Assembly (NCBI GenBank): GCA_028752905.1
Contig: JAQNBH010000012.1
Location: forward strand, 19,743,545-19,807,544
Length of the DNA stretch: 64,000 bases
From: Cladorhizidae sp. MBARI D1340-BT2
Lineage: Eukaryota; Porifera; Demospongiae; Poecilosclerida; Cladorhizidae
Direction: 5' to 3'
In this document: in pieces, positions 37,975 through 52,979 of the stretch
Layout: each line of letters starts with the position of its first letter
Numbering within the stretch: the stretch's first letter is position 1
Program-made: the position numbers and the translations under genes
The notes under the pieces: model-generated
The model's input: the letters and a program-made list of their open reading frames with translations, nothing else
Database searches by the model: none
Told to the model about the DNA's origin: nothing

Positions 37975-40900
37975 AACATCCGTATATTCTGCATACATAG
38001 AATCACAAGATAGGTTTCTCTATGTGTTCTCTATCTTGATGCTAAACAGGTTAGCTTCATAGATTCTCCACACTTCACTGTATAAACTTGATATATAGCT
38101 ATTAAGATAGGTCTCTCCCTGTGCTCTCTGTTGATATCAAACATCCATAATATTCTGCAAACTTCACTGTAATGGACTTGATATGATTCGAATGATAGGT
38201 TTCATTATGTGTTCTCTATCTTGATATTTGCCCTAATTTGGTCTATATGTTTCTCATTTCCCCCCCCAAAATCTTGTTATTTTGCCGTAAAGCTCATAAC
38301 TTTTCTACACTTTACCCAAAAAAGAAATTTTTATATCACCGGATAGCCCTTCTAATTATCTGTCTTTTGTACGTGCCAAAATTTTGAGTACTCTAAGTAT
38401 TAGCAAGTTATAGTGATTTGAAGTGGTAAGGTTTGCGATCTTTCCTGGCGTTTTCCAGTTGCCAAAGCGGTGGCCTGCCAGTGAAAAACCACTACATTTA
38501 TTGATAATCTGTTGACATGTTGCAGATAAGGGCCTTCTCTATCAGTTAACAAAATCTGGGACTTTGGTCTTGTTAATTAGGGCAGTTATGACATGTTAGC
38601 TTCGTAGATTATCCACACTTCACTGAATAGACTTGATGTATAGCTATTAAGATAGGACTCTCTAAGTGCTCTCTCTTGATACCAAACATCCATATATTCT
38701 GCACACTTCACTGTAATGGACTTGCATGATAGGTATCTCTCAGTGTTCTCTATCTTGAGCTAAACATGTTAGCTTCATAGATTCTCCACACTTCACTGAA
38801 TAGACTTGATATATAGCTCTAAAGGTAGGCCTCTCTCTGTTCTCTCTTGATACCAAACATCCGTATATTCTGCATACATAGAATCACAAGATAGGTTTCT
38901 CTATGTGTTCTCTATCTTGATGCTAAACAGGTTAGCTTCATAGATTCTCCACACTTCACTGTATAAACTTGATATATAGCTATTAAGATAGGTCTCTCCC
39001 TGTGCTCTCTGTTGATATCAAACATCCATAATATTCTGCACACTTCACTGTAATGGACTTGATATGATTCGAATGATAGGTTTCATTATGTGTTCTCTAT
39101 CTTGATATTTGCCCTAATTTGGTCTATATGTTTCTCATTTTCCCCCCCAAAATCTTGTTATTTTGCCGTAAAGCTCATAACTTTTCTACACTTTACCCAA
39201 AAAAGAAATTTTTATATCACCGGATAGCCCTTCTAATTATCTGTCTTTTGTACGTGCCAAAATTTTGAGTACTCTAAGTATTAGCAAGTTATAGTGATTT
39301 GAAGTGGTAAGGTTTGCGATCTTTCCTGGCGTTTTCCAGTTGCCAAAGCGGTGGCCTGCCAGTGAAAAACCACTACATTTATTGATAATCTGTTGACATG
39401 TTGCAGATAAGGGCCTTCTCTATCAGTTGACAAAATCTGGGACTTTGGTCTTGTTAATTAGGGCAGTTATGACATGTTAGCTTCGTAGATTATCCACACT
39501 TCACTGAATAGACTTGATGTATAGCTATTAAGATAGGACTCTCTAAGTGCTCTCTCTTGATACCAAACATCCATATATTCTGCACACTTCACTGTAATGG
39601 ACTTGCATGATAGGTATCTCTCAGTGTTCTCTATCTTGAGCTAAACATGTTAGCTTCATAGATTCTCCACACTTCACTGAATAGACTTGATATATAGCTC
39701 TAAAGGTAGGCCTCTCTCTGTTCTCTCTTGATACCAAACATCCGTATATTCTGCATACATAGAATCACAAGATAGGTTTCTCTATGTGTTCTCTATCTTG
39801 ATGCTAAACAGGTTAGCTTCATAGATTCTCCACACTTCCCTGTATAAACTTGATATATAGCTATTAAGATAGGTCTCTCCCTGTGCTCTCTGTTGATATC
39901 AAACATCCATAATATTCTGCACACTTCACTGTAATGGACTTGATATGATTCGAATGATAGGTTTCATTATGTGTTCTCTATCTTGATATTTGCCCTAATT
40001 TGGTCTATATGTTTCTCATTTTCCCCCCAAAAATCTTGTTATTTTGCCGTAAAGCTTATAACATTTCAACACTTTACCTAAAAAAGATAATTTTTATATC
40101 ACCGGATAGCCCTTCTAATTATCTGTCTTTTGTACGTGCCAAAATTTTGAGTACTCTAAGTATTAGCAAGTTATGGTGATTTGAAGTGGTAAGGTTTGCG
40201 ATCTTTCCTGGCGTTTTCCAGTTGACAAAGCGGTGGCCTGCCAGTGAAAAACCACTACATTTATTGATAATCTGTTGACATGTTGCAGATAAGGGCCTTC
40301 TCTATCAGTTGACAAAATCTGGGACTTTGGTCTTGTTAATTAGGGCAGTTATGACATGTTAGCTTCGTAGATTATCCACACTTCACTGAATAGACTTGAT
40401 GTATAGCTATTAAGATAGGACTCTCTAAGTGCTCTCTCTTGATACCAAACATCCATATATTCTGCACACTTCACTGTAATGGACTTGCATGATAGGTATC
40501 TCTCAGTGTTCTCTATCTTGAGCTAAACATGTTAGCTTCATAGATTCTCCACACTTCACTGAATAGACTTGATATATAGCTCTAAAGGTAGGCCTCTCTC
40601 TGTTCTCTCTCTTGATACCAAACATCCGTATATTCTGCATACATAGAATCACAAGATAGGTTTCTCTATGTGTTCTCTATCTTGATGCTAAACAGGTTAG
40701 CTTCATAGATTCTCCACACTTCACTGTATAAACTTGATATATAGCTATTAAGATAGGTCTCTCCCTGTGCTCTCTGTTGATATCAAACATCCATAATATT
40801 CTGCACACTTCACTGTAATGGACTTGATATGATTCGAATGATAGGTTTCATTATGTGTTCTCTATCTTGATATTTGCCCTAATTTGGTCTATATGTTTCT

Positions 40901-43900
40901 CATTTCCCCCCCCAAAATCTTGTTATTTTGCCGTAAAGCTCATAACTTTTCTACACTTTACCCAAAAAAGAAATTTTTATATCACCGGATAGCCCTTCTA
41001 ATTATCTGTCTTTTGTACGTGCCAAAATTTTGAGTACTCTAAGTATTAGCAAGTTATAGTGATTTGAAGTGGTAAGGTTTGCGATCTTTCCTGGCGTTTT
41101 CCAGTTGCCAAAGCGGTGGCCTGCCAGTGAAAAACCACTACATTTATTGATAATCTGTTGACATGTTGCAGATAAGGGCCTTCTCTATCAGTTGACAAAA
41201 TCTGGGACTTTGGTCTTGTTAATTAGGGCAGTTATGACATGTTAGCTTCGTAGATTATCCACACTTCACTGAATAGACTTGATGTATAGCTATTAAGATA
41301 GGACTCTCTAAGTGCTCTCTCTTGATACCAAACATCCATATATTCTGCACACTTCACTGTAATGGACTTGCATGATAGGTATCTCTCAGTGTTCTCTATC
41401 TTGAGCTAAACATGTTAGCTTCATAGATTCTCCACACTTCACTGAATAGACTTGATATATAGCTCTAAAGGTAGGCCTCTCTCTGTTCTCTCTTGATACC
41501 AAACATCCGTATATTCTGCATACATAGAATCACAAGATAGGTTTCTCTATGTGTTCTCTATCTTGATGCTAAACAGGTTAGCTTCATAGATTCTCCACAC
41601 TTCACTGTATAAACTTGATATATAGCTATTAAGATAGGTCTCTCCCTGTGCTCTCTGTTGATATCAAACATCCATAATATTCTGCACACTTCACTGTAAT
41701 GGACTTGATATGATTCGAATGATAGGTTTCATTATGTGTTCTCTATCTTGATATTTGCCCTAATTTGGTCTATATGTTTCTCATTTTCCCCCCAAAAATC
41801 TTGTTATTTTGCCGTAAAGCTTATAACATTTCAACACTTTACCCAAAAAAGATAATTTTTATATCACCAGATAGCCCTTCTAATTATCTGTCTTTTGTAC
41901 GTGCCAAAATTTTGAGTACTCTAAGTATTAGCAAGTTATGGTGATTTGAAGTGGTAAGGTTTGCGATCTTTCCTGGCGTTTTCCAGTTGCCAAAGCGGTG
42001 GCCTGCCAGTGAAAAACCACTACATTTATTGATAATCTGTTGACATGTTGCAGATAAGGGCCTTCTCTATCAGTTGACAAAATCTGGGACTTTGGTCTTG
42101 TTAATTAGGGCAGTTATGACATGTTAGCTTCGTAGATTATCCACACTTCACTGAATAGACTTGATGTATAGCTATTAAGATAGGACTATCTAAGTGCTCT
42201 CTCTTGATACCAAATATCCATATATTCTGCACACTTCACTGTAATGGACTTGCATGATAGGTATCTCTCAGTGTTCTCTATCTTGAGCTAAACATGTTAG
42301 CTTCATAGATTCTCCACACTTCACTGAATAGACTTGATATATAGCTCTAAAGGTAGGCCTCTCTCTGTTCTCTCTCTTGATACCAAACATCCGTATATTC
42401 TGCATACATAGAATCACAAGATAGGTTTCTCTATGTGTTCTCTATCTTGATGCTAAACAGGTTAGCTTCATAGATTCTCCACACTTCACTGTATAAACTT
42501 GATATATAGCTATTAAGATAGGTCTCTCCCTGTGCTCTCTGTTGATATCAAACATCCATAATATTCTGCACACTTCACTGTAATGGACTTGATATGATTC
42601 GAATGATAGGTTTCATTATGTGTTCTCTATCTTGATATTTGCCCTAATTTGGTCTATATGTTTCTCATTTTCCCCCCAAAAATCTTGTTATTTTGCCGTA
42701 AAGCTCATAACTTTTCTACACTTTACCCAAAAAAGATAATTTTTATATCACCGGATAGCCCTTCTAATTATCTGTCTTTTGTACCTGCCAAAATTTTGAG
42801 TACTCTAAGTATTAGCAAGTTATGGTGATTTGAAGTGGTAAGGTTTGCGATCTTTCCTGGCGTTTTCCAGTTGCCAAAGCGGTGGCCTGCCAGTGAAAAA
42901 CCACTACATTTATTGATAATCTGTTGACATGTTGCAGATAAGGGCCTTCTCTATCAGTTGACAAAATCTGGGACTTTGGTCTTGTTAATTAGGGCAGTTA
43001 TGACATGTTAGCTTCGTAGATTATCCACACTTCACTGAATAGACTTGATGTATAGCTATTAAGATAGGACTCTCTAAGTGCTCTCTCTTGATACCAAACA
43101 TCCATATATTCTGCACACTTCACTGTAATGGACTTGCATGATAGGTATCTCTCAGTGTTCTCTATCTTGAGCTAAACATGTTAGCTTCATAGATTCTCCA
43201 CACTTCACTGAATAGACTTGATATATAGCTCTAAAGGTAGGCCTCTCTCTGTTCTCTCTTGATACCAAACATCCGTATATTCTGCATACATAGAATCACA
43301 AGATAGGTTTCTCTATGTGTTCTCTATCTTGATGCTAAACAGGTTAGCTTCATAGATTCTCCACACTTCCCTGTATAAACTTGATATATAGCTATTAAGA
43401 TAGGTCTCTCCCTGTGCTCTCTGTTGATATCAAACATCCATAATATTCTGCACACTTCACTGTAATGGACTTGATATGATTCGAATGATAGGTTTCATTA
43501 TGTGTTCTCTATCTTGATATTTGCCCTAATTTGGTCTATATGTTTCTCATTTTCCCCCCAAAAATCTTGTTATTTTGCCGTAAAGCTTATAACATTTCAA
43601 CACTTTACCCAAAAAAGATAATTTTTATATCACCGGATAGCCCTTCTAATTATCTGTCTTTTGTACCTGCCAAAATTTTGAGTACTCTAAGTATTAGCAA
43701 GTTATGGTGATTTGAAGTGGTAAGGTTTGCGATCTTTCCTGGCGTTTTCCAGTTGACAAAGCGGTGGCCTGCCAGTGAAAAACCACTACATTTATTGATA
43801 ATCTGTTGACATGTTGCAGATAAGGGCCTTCTCTATCAGTTGACAAAATCTGGGACTTTGGTCTTGTTAATTAGGGCAGTTATGACATGTTAGCTTCGTA

Positions 43901-46900
43901 GATTATCCACACTTCACTGAATAGACTTGATGTATAGCTATTAAGATAGGACTCTCTAAGTGCTCTCTCTTGATACCAAACATCCATATATTCTGCACAC
44001 TTCACTGTAATGGACTTGCATGATAGGTATCTCTCAGTGTTCTCTATCTTGAGCTAAACATGTTAGCTTCATAGATTCTCCACACTTCACTGAATAGACT
44101 TGATATATAGCTCTAAAGGTAGGCCTCTCTCTGTTCTCTCTTGATACCAAACATCCGTATATTCTGCATACATAGAATCACAAGATAGGTTTCTCTATGT
44201 GTTCTCTATCTTGATGCTAAACAGGTTAGCTTCATAGATTCTCCACACTTCACTGTATAAACTTGATATATAGCTATTAAGATAGGTCTCTCCCTGTGCT
44301 CTCTGTTGATATCAAACATCCATAATATTCTGCACACTTCACTGTAATGGACTTGATATGATTCGAATGATAGGTTTCATTATGTGTTCTCTATCTTGAT
44401 ATTTGCCCTAATTTGGTCTATATGTTTCTCATTTTCCCCCCAAAAATCTTGTTATTTTGCCGTAAAGCTTATAACATTTCAACACTTTACCCAAAAAAGA
44501 TAATTTTTATATCACCAGATAGCCCTTCTAATTATCTGTCTTTTGTACGTGCCAAAATTTTGAGTACTCTAAGTATTAGCAAGTTATGGTGATTTGAAGT
44601 GGTAAGGTTTGCGATCTTTCCTGGCGTTTTCCAGTTGCCAAAGCGGTGGCCTGCCAGTGAAAAACCACTACATTTATTGATAATCTGTTGACATGTTGCA
44701 GATAAGGGCCTTCTCTATCAGTTGACAAAATCTGGGACTTTGGTCTTGTTAATTAGGGCAGTTATGACATGTTAGCTTCGTAGATTATCCACACTTCACT
44801 GAATAGACTTGATGTATAGCTATTAAGATAGGACTCTCTAAGTGCTCTCTCTTGATACCAAATATCCATATATTCTGCACACTTCACTGTAATGGACTTG
44901 CATGATAGGTATCTCTCAGTGTTCTCTATCTTGAGCTAAACATGTTAGCTTCATAGATTCTCCACACTTCACTGAATAGACTTGATATATAGCTCTAAAG
45001 GTAGGCCTCTCTCTGTTCTCTCTCTTGATACCAAACATCCGTATATTCTGCATACATAGAATCACAAGATAGGTTTCTCTATGTGTTCTCTATCTTGATG
45101 CTAAACAGGTTAGCTTCATAGATTCTCCACACTTCACTGTATAAACTTGATATATAGCTATTAAGATAGGTCTCTCCCTGTGCTCTCTGTTGATATCAAA
45201 CATCCATAATATTCTGCACACTTCACTGTAATGGACTTGATATGATTCGAATGATAGGTTTCATTATGTGTTCTCTATCTTGATATTTGCCCTAATTTGG
45301 TCTATATGTTTCTCATTTTCCCCCCAAAAATCTTGTTATTTTGCCGTAAAGCTCATAACTTTACTACACTTTACCCAAAAAAGATAATTTTTATATCACC
45401 GGATAGCCCTTCTAATTATCTGTCTTTTGTACCTGCCAAAATTTTGAGTACTCTAAGTATTAGCAAGTTATGGTGATTTGAAGTGGTAAGGTTTGCGATC
45501 TTTCCTGGCGTTTTCCAGTTGCCAAAGCGGTGGCCTGCCAGTGAAAAACCACTACATTTATTGATAATCTGTTGACATGTTGCAGATAAGGGCCTTCTCT
45601 ATCAGTTGACAAAATCTGGGACTTTGGTCTTGTTAATTAGGGCAGTTATGACATGTTAGCTTCGTAGATTATCCACACTTCACTGAATAGACTTGATGTA
45701 TAGCTATTAAGATAGGACTCTCTAAGTGCTCTCTCTTGATACCAAACATCCATATATTCTGCACACTTCACTGTAATGGACTTGCATGATAGGTATCTCT
45801 CAGTGTTCTCTATCTTGAGCTAAACATGTTAGCTTCATAGATTCTCCACACTTCACTGAATAGACTTGATATATAGCTCTAAAGGTAGGCCTCTCTCTGT
45901 TCTCTCTTGATACCAAACATCCGTATATTCTGCATACATAGAATCACAAGATAGGTTTCTCTATGTGTTCTCTATCTTGATGCTAAACAGGTTAGCTTCA
46001 TAGATTCTCCACACTTCCCTGTATAAACTTGATATATAGCTATTAAGATAGGTCTCTCCCTGTGCTCTCTGTTGATATCAAACATCCATAATATTCTGCA
46101 CACTTCACTGTAATGGACTTGATATGATTCGAATGATAGGTTTCATTATGTGTTCTCTATCTTGATATTTGCCCTAATTTGGTCTATATGTTTCTCATTT
46201 CCCCCCCAAAAATCTTGTTATTTTGCCGTAAAGCTTATAACATTTCAACACTTTACCCAAAAAAGATAATTTTTATATCACCGGATAGCCCTTCTAATTA
46301 TCTGTCTTTTGTACCTGCCAAAATTTTGAGTACTCTAAGTATTAGCAAGTTATGGTGATTTGAAGTGGTAAGGTTTGCGATCTTTCCTGGCGTTTTCCAG
46401 TTGACAAAGCGGTGGCCTGCCAGTGAAAAACCACTACATTTATTGATAATCTGTTGACATGTTGCAGATAAGGGCCTTCTCTATCAGTTGACAAAATCTG
46501 GGACTTTGGTCTTGTTAATTAGGGCAGTTATGACATGTTAGCTTCGTAGATTATCCACACTTCACTGAATAGACTTGATGTATAGCTATTAAGATAGGAC
46601 TCTCTAAGTGCTCTCTCTTGATACCAAACATCCATATATTCTGCACACTTCACTGTAATGGACTTGCATGATAGGTATCTCTCAGTGTTCTCTATCTTGA
46701 GCTAAACATGTTAGCTTCATAGATTCTCCACACTTCACTGAATAGACTTGATATATAGCTCTAAAGGTAGGCCTCTCTCTGTTCTCTCTCTTGATACCAA
46801 ACATCCGTATATTCTGCATACATAGAATCACAAGATAGGTTTCTCTATGTGTTCTCTATCTTGATGCTAAACAGGTTAGCTTCATAGATTCTCCACACTT

Positions 46901-49900
46901 CCCTGTATAAACTTGATATATAGCTATTAAGATAGGTCTCTCCCTGTGCTCTCTGTTGATATCAAACATCCATAATATTCTGCACACTTCACTGTAATGG
47001 ACTTGATATGATTCGAATGATAGGTTTCATTATGTGTTCTCTATCTTGATATTTGCCCTAATTTGGTCTATATGTTTCTCATTTTCCCCCCAAAAATCTT
47101 GTTATTTTGCCGTAAAGCTTATAACATTTCAACACTTTACCCAAAAAAGATAATTTTTATATTACCGGATAGCCCTTCTAATTATCTGTCTTTTGTACCT
47201 GCCAAAATTTTGAGTACTCTAAGTATTAGCAAGTTATGGTGATTTGAAGTGGTAAGGTTTGCGATCTTTCCTGGCGTTTTCCAGTTGACAAAGCGGTGGC
47301 CTGCCAGTGAAAAACCACTACATTTATTGATAATCTGTTGACATGTTGCAGATAAGGGCCTTCTCTATCAGTTGACAAAATCTGGGACTTTGGTCTTGTT
47401 AATTAGGGCAGTTATGACATGTTAGCTTCGTAGATTATCCACACTTCACTGAATAGACTTGATGTATAGCTATTAAGATAGGACTCTCTAAGTGCTCTCT
47501 CTTGATACCAAACATCCATATATTCTGCACACTTCACTGTAATGGACTTGCATGATAGGTATCTCTCAGTGTTCTCTATCTTGAGCTAAACATGTTAGCT
47601 TCATAGATTCTCCACACTTCACTGAATAGACTTGATATATAGCTCTAAAGGTAGGCCTCTCTCTGTTCTCTCTCTTGATACCAAACATCCGTATATTCTG
47701 CATACATAGAATCACAAGATAGGTTTCTCTATGTGTTCTCTATCTTGATGCTAAACAGGTTAGCTTCATAGATTCTCCACACTTCACTGTATAAACTTGA
47801 TATATAGCTATTAAGATAGGTCTCTCCCTGTGCTCTCTGTTGATATCAAACATCCATAATATTCTGCACACTTCACTGTAATGGACTTGATATGATTCGA
47901 ATGATAGGTTTCATTATGTGTTCTCTATCTTGATATTTGCCCTAATTTGGTCTATATGTTTCTCATTTCCCCCCCCAAAATCTTGTTATTTTGCCGTAAA
48001 GCTCATAACTTTTCTACACTTTACCCAAAAAAGAAATTTTTATATCACCGGATAGCCCTTCTAATTATCTGTCTTTTGTACGTGCCAAAATTTTGAGTAC
48101 TCTAAGTATTAGCAAGTTATAGTGATTTGAAGTGGTAAGGTTTGCGATCTTTCCTGGCGTTTTCCAGTTGCCAAAGCGGTGGCCTGCCAGTGAAAAACCA
48201 CTACATTTATTGATAATCTGTTGACATGTTGCAGATAAGGGCCTTCTCTATCAGTTGACAAAATCTGGGACTTTGGTCTTGTTAATTAGGGCAGTTATGA
48301 CATGTTAGCTTCGTAGATTATCCACACTTCACTGAATAGACTTGATGTATAGCTATTAAGATAGGACTCTCTAAGTGCTCTCTCTTGATACCAAACATCC
48401 ATATATTCTGCACACTTCACTGTAATGGACTTGCATGATAGGTATCTCTCAGTGTTCTCTATCTTGAGCTAAACATGTTAGCTTCATAGATTCTCCACAC
48501 TTCACTGAATAGACTTGATATATAGCTCTAAAGGTAGGCCTCTCTCTGTTCTCTCTTGATACCAAACATCCGTATATTCTGCATACATAGAATCACAAGA
48601 TAGGTTTCTCTATGTGTTCTCTATCTTGATGCTAAACAGGTTAGCTTCATAGATTCTCCACACTTCACTGTATAAACTTGATATATAGCTATTAAGATAG
48701 GTCTCTCCCTGTGCTCTCTGTTGATATCAAACATCCATAATATTCTGCACACTTCACTGTAATGGACTTGATATGATTCGAATGATAGGTTTCATTATGT
48801 GTTCTCTATCTTGATATTTGCCCTAATTTGGTCTATATGTTTCTCATTTTCCCCCCAAAAATCTTGTTATTTTGCCGTAAAGCTTATAACATTTCAACAC
48901 TTTACCCAAAAAAGATAATTTTTATATCACCAGATAGCCCTTCTAATTATCTGTCTTTTGTACGTGCCAAAATTTTGAGTACTCTAAGTATTAGCAAGTT
49001 ATGGTGATTTGAAGTGGTAAGGTTTGCGATCTTTCCTGGCGTTTTCCAGTTGCCAAAGCGGTGGCCTGCCAGTGAAAAACCACTACATTTATTGATAATC
49101 TGTTGACATGTTGCAGATAAGGGCCTTCTCTATCAGTTGACAAAATCTGGGACTTTGGTCTTGTTAATTAGGGCAGTTATGACATGTTAGCTTCGTAGAT
49201 TATCCACACTTCACTGAATAGACTTGATGTATAGCTATTAAGATAGGACTATCTAAGTGCTCTCTCTTGATACCAAATATCCATATATTCTGCACACTTC
49301 ACTGTAATGGACTTGCATGATAGGTATCTCTCAGTGTTCTCTATCTTGAACTAAACATGTTAGCTTCATAGATTCTCCACACTTCACTGAATAGACTTGA
49401 TATATAGCTCTAAAGGTAGGCCTCTCTCTGTTCTCTCTCTTGATACCAAACATCCGTATATTCTGCATACATAGAATCACAAGATAGGTTTCTCTATGTG
49501 TTCTCTATCTTGATGCTAAACAGGTTAGCTTCATAGATTCTCCACACTTCACTGTATAAACTTGATATATAGCTATTAAGATAGGTCTCTCCCTGTGCTC
49601 TCTGTTGATATCAAACATCCATAATATTCTGCACACTTCACTGTAATGGACTTGATATGATTCGAATGATAGGTTTCATTATGTGTTCTCTATCTTGATA
49701 TTTGCCCTAATTTGGTCTATATGTTTCTCATTTTTCCCCCAAAAATCTTGTTATTTTGCCGTAAAGCTTATAACTTTTCTACACTTTACCCAAAAAAGAT
49801 AATTTTTATATCACCGGATAGCCCTTCTAATTATCTGTCTTTTGTACGTGCCAAAATATTGAGTACTCTAAGTATTAGCAAGTTATGGTGATTTGAAGTG

Positions 49901-52900
49901 GTAAGGTTTGCGATCTTTCCTGGCGTTTTCCAGTTGCCAAAGCGGTGGCCTGCCAGTGAAAAACCACTACATTTATTGATAATCTGTTGACATGTTGCAG
50001 ATAAGGGCCTTCTCTATCAGTTGACAAAATCTGGGACTTTGGTCTTGTTAATTAGGGCAGTTATGACATGTTAGCTTCGTAGATTATCCACACTTCACTG
50101 AATAGACTTGATGTATAGCTATTAAGATAGGACTCTCTAAGTGCTCTCTCTTGATACCAAACATCCATATATTCTGCACACTTCACTGTAATGGACTTGC
50201 ATGATAGGTATCTCTCAGTGTTCTCTATCTTGAGCTAAACATGTTAGCTTCATAGATTCTCCACACTTCACTGAATAGACTTGATATATAGCTCTAAAGG
50301 TAGGCCTCTCTCTGTTCTCTCTTGATACCAAACATCCGTATATTCTGCATACATAGAATCACAAGATAGGTTTCTCTATGTGTTCTCTATCTTGATGCTA
50401 AACAGGTTAGCTTCATAGATTCTCCACACTTCACTGTATAAACTTGATATATAGCTATTAAGATAGGTCTCTCCCTGTGCTCTCTGTTGATATCAAACAT
50501 CCATAATATTCTGCACACTTCACTGTAATGGACTTGATATGATTCGAATGATAGGTTTCATTATGTGTTCTCTATCTTGATATTTGCCCTAATTTGGTCT
50601 ATATGTTTCTCATTTTCCCCCCAAAAATCTTGTTATTTTGCCGTAAAGCTTATAACATTTCAACACTTTACCCAAAAAAGATAATTTTTATATCACCAGA
50701 TAGCCCTTCTAATTATCTGTCTTTTGTACGTGCCAAAATTTTGAGTACTCTAAGTATTAGCAAGTTATGGTGATTTGAAGTGGTAAGGTTTGCGATCTTT
50801 CCTGGCGTTTTCCAGTTGCCAAAGCGGTTGCCTGCCAGTGAAAAACCACTACATTTATTGATAATCTGTTGACATGTTGCAGATAAGGGCCTTCTCTATC
50901 AGTTGACAAAATCTGGGACTTTGGTCTTGTTAATTAGGGCAGTTATGACATGTTAGCTTCGTAGATTATCCACACTTCACTGAATAGACTTGATGTATAG
51001 CTATTAAGATAGGACTATCTAAGTGCTCTCTCTTGATACCAAATATCCATATATTCTGCACACTTCACTGTAATGGACTTGCATGATAGGTATCTCTCAG
51101 TGTTCTCTATCTTGAACTAAACATGTTAGCTTCATAGATTCTCCACACTTCACTGAATAGACTTGATATATAGCTCTAAAGGTAGGCCTCTCTCTGTTCT
51201 CTCTCTTGATACCAAACATCCGTATATTCTGCATACATAGAATCACAAGATAGGTTTCTCTATGTGTTCTCTATCTTGATGCTAAACAGGTTAGCTTCAT
51301 AGATTCTCCACACTTCACTGTATAAACTTGATATATAGCTATTAAGATAGGTCTCTCCCTGTGCTCTCTGTTGATATCAAACATCCATAATATTCTGCAC
51401 ACTTCACTGTAATGGACTTGATATGATTCGAATGATAGGTTTCATTATGTGTTCTCTATCTTGATATTTGCCCTAATTTGGTCTATATGTTTCTAATTTT
51501 TCCCCCAAAAATCTTGTTATTTTGCCGTAAAGCTCATAACTTTTCTACACTTTACCCAAAAAAGATAATTTTTATATCACCGGATAGCCCTTCTAATTAT
51601 CTGTCTTTTGTACGTGCCAAAATATTGAGTACTCTAAGTATTAGCAAGTTATGGTGATTTGAAGTGGTAAGGTTTGCGATCTTTCCTGGCGTTTTCCAGT
51701 TGCCAAAGCGGTGGCCTGCCAGTGAAAAACCACTACATTTATTGATAATCTGTTGACATGTTGCAGATAAGGGCCTTCTCTATCAGTTGACAAAATCTGG
51801 GACTTTGGTCTTGTTAATTAGGGCAGTTATGACATGTTAGCTTCGTAGATTATCCACACTTCACTGAATAGACTTGATGTATAGCTATTAAGATAGGACT
51901 CTCTAAGTGCTCTCTCTTGATACCAAACATCCATATATTCTGCACACTTCACTGTAATGGACTTGCATGATAGGTATCTCTCAGTGTTCTCTATCTTGAG
52001 CTAAACATGTTAGCTTCATAGATTCTCCACACTTCACTGAATAGACTTGATATATAGCTCTAAAGGTAGGCCTCTCTCTGTTCTCTCTCTTGATACCAAA
52101 CATCCGTATATTCTGCATACATAGAATCACAAGATAGGTTTCTCTATGTGTTCTCTATCTTGATGCTAAACAGATTAGCTTCATAGATTCTCCACACTTC
52201 ACTGTATAAACTTGATATATAGCTATTAAGATAGGTCTCTCCCTGTGCTCTCTGTTGATATCAAACATCCATAATATTCTGCATACTTCACTGTAATGGA
52301 CTTGATATGATTCGAATGATAGGTTTCATTATGTGTTCTCTATCTTGATATTTGCCCTAATTTGGTCTATATGTTTCTCATTTTCCCCCCCAAAATCTTG
52401 TTATTTTGCCGTAAAGCTCATAACTTTTCTACACTTTACCCAAAAAAGAAATTTTTATATCACCGGATAGCCCTTCTAATTATCTGTCTTTTGTAAGTGC
52501 CAAAATTTTGAGTACTCTAAGTATTAGCAAGTTATAGTGATTTGAAGTGGTAAGGTTTGCGATCTTTCCTGGCGTTTTCCAGTTGCCAAAGCGGTGGCCT
52601 GCCAGTGAAAAACCACTACATTTATTGATAATCTGTTGACATGTTGCAGATAAGTGCCTTCTCTATCAGTTGACAAAATCTGGGACTTTGGTCTTGTTAA
52701 TTAGGGCAGATATGACATGTTAGCTTCGTAGATTATCCACACTTCACTGAATAGACTTGATGTATAGCTATTAAGATAGGACTCTCTAAGTGCTCTCTCT
52801 TGATACCAAACATTCATATATTCTGCACACTTCACTGTAATGGACTTGCATGATAGGTATCTCTCAGTGTTCTCTATCTTGAGCTAAACATGTTAGCTTC

Positions 52901-52979
52901 ATAGATTCTCCACACTTCACTGAATAGATTTGATATATAGCTCTAAAGGTAGGCCTCTCTCTGTTCTCTCTTGATACCA
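37975..52979 (+). repeat. Subfamily block 5: units 44-60, GCATG type with 881-bp members
   Basis: From unit 44 every monomer reads GCATGATAGG in subrepeat A. Units 44, 45, 47, 55 and 60 are 881 bp, carry AGAAATTTTTATATC and ATAGTGATTT, and are mostly followed by a unit with AAGCTTATAAC. Other shared rare marks: GTTGACAAAGCGG in units 46, 50, 53 and 54; TGTACCTGCC in 49, 50, 52, 53 and 54; CACCAGATAGC in 48, 51, 56 and 58. These form a patchwork of short relationships, not a single fixed higher-order repeat. Confidence 0.8.
48565..52098 (+). repeat. Tandem duplication of a two-monomer block (units 56-57 = 58-59)
   Basis: Offset 1766 bp. The first monomer of each pair carries CACCAGATAGC, GGACTATCTAAG, CCAAATATCC and CTTGAACTAAAC; the second carries AAAATATTGAGTAC and the ATTTTTCCCCC form. 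Differences seen: GCGGTTGCC in unit 58, and TTTCTAATTTTTC with AAGCTCATAAC in unit 59 against TTTCTCATTTTTC with AAGCTTATAAC in unit 57. Confidence 0.8.
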
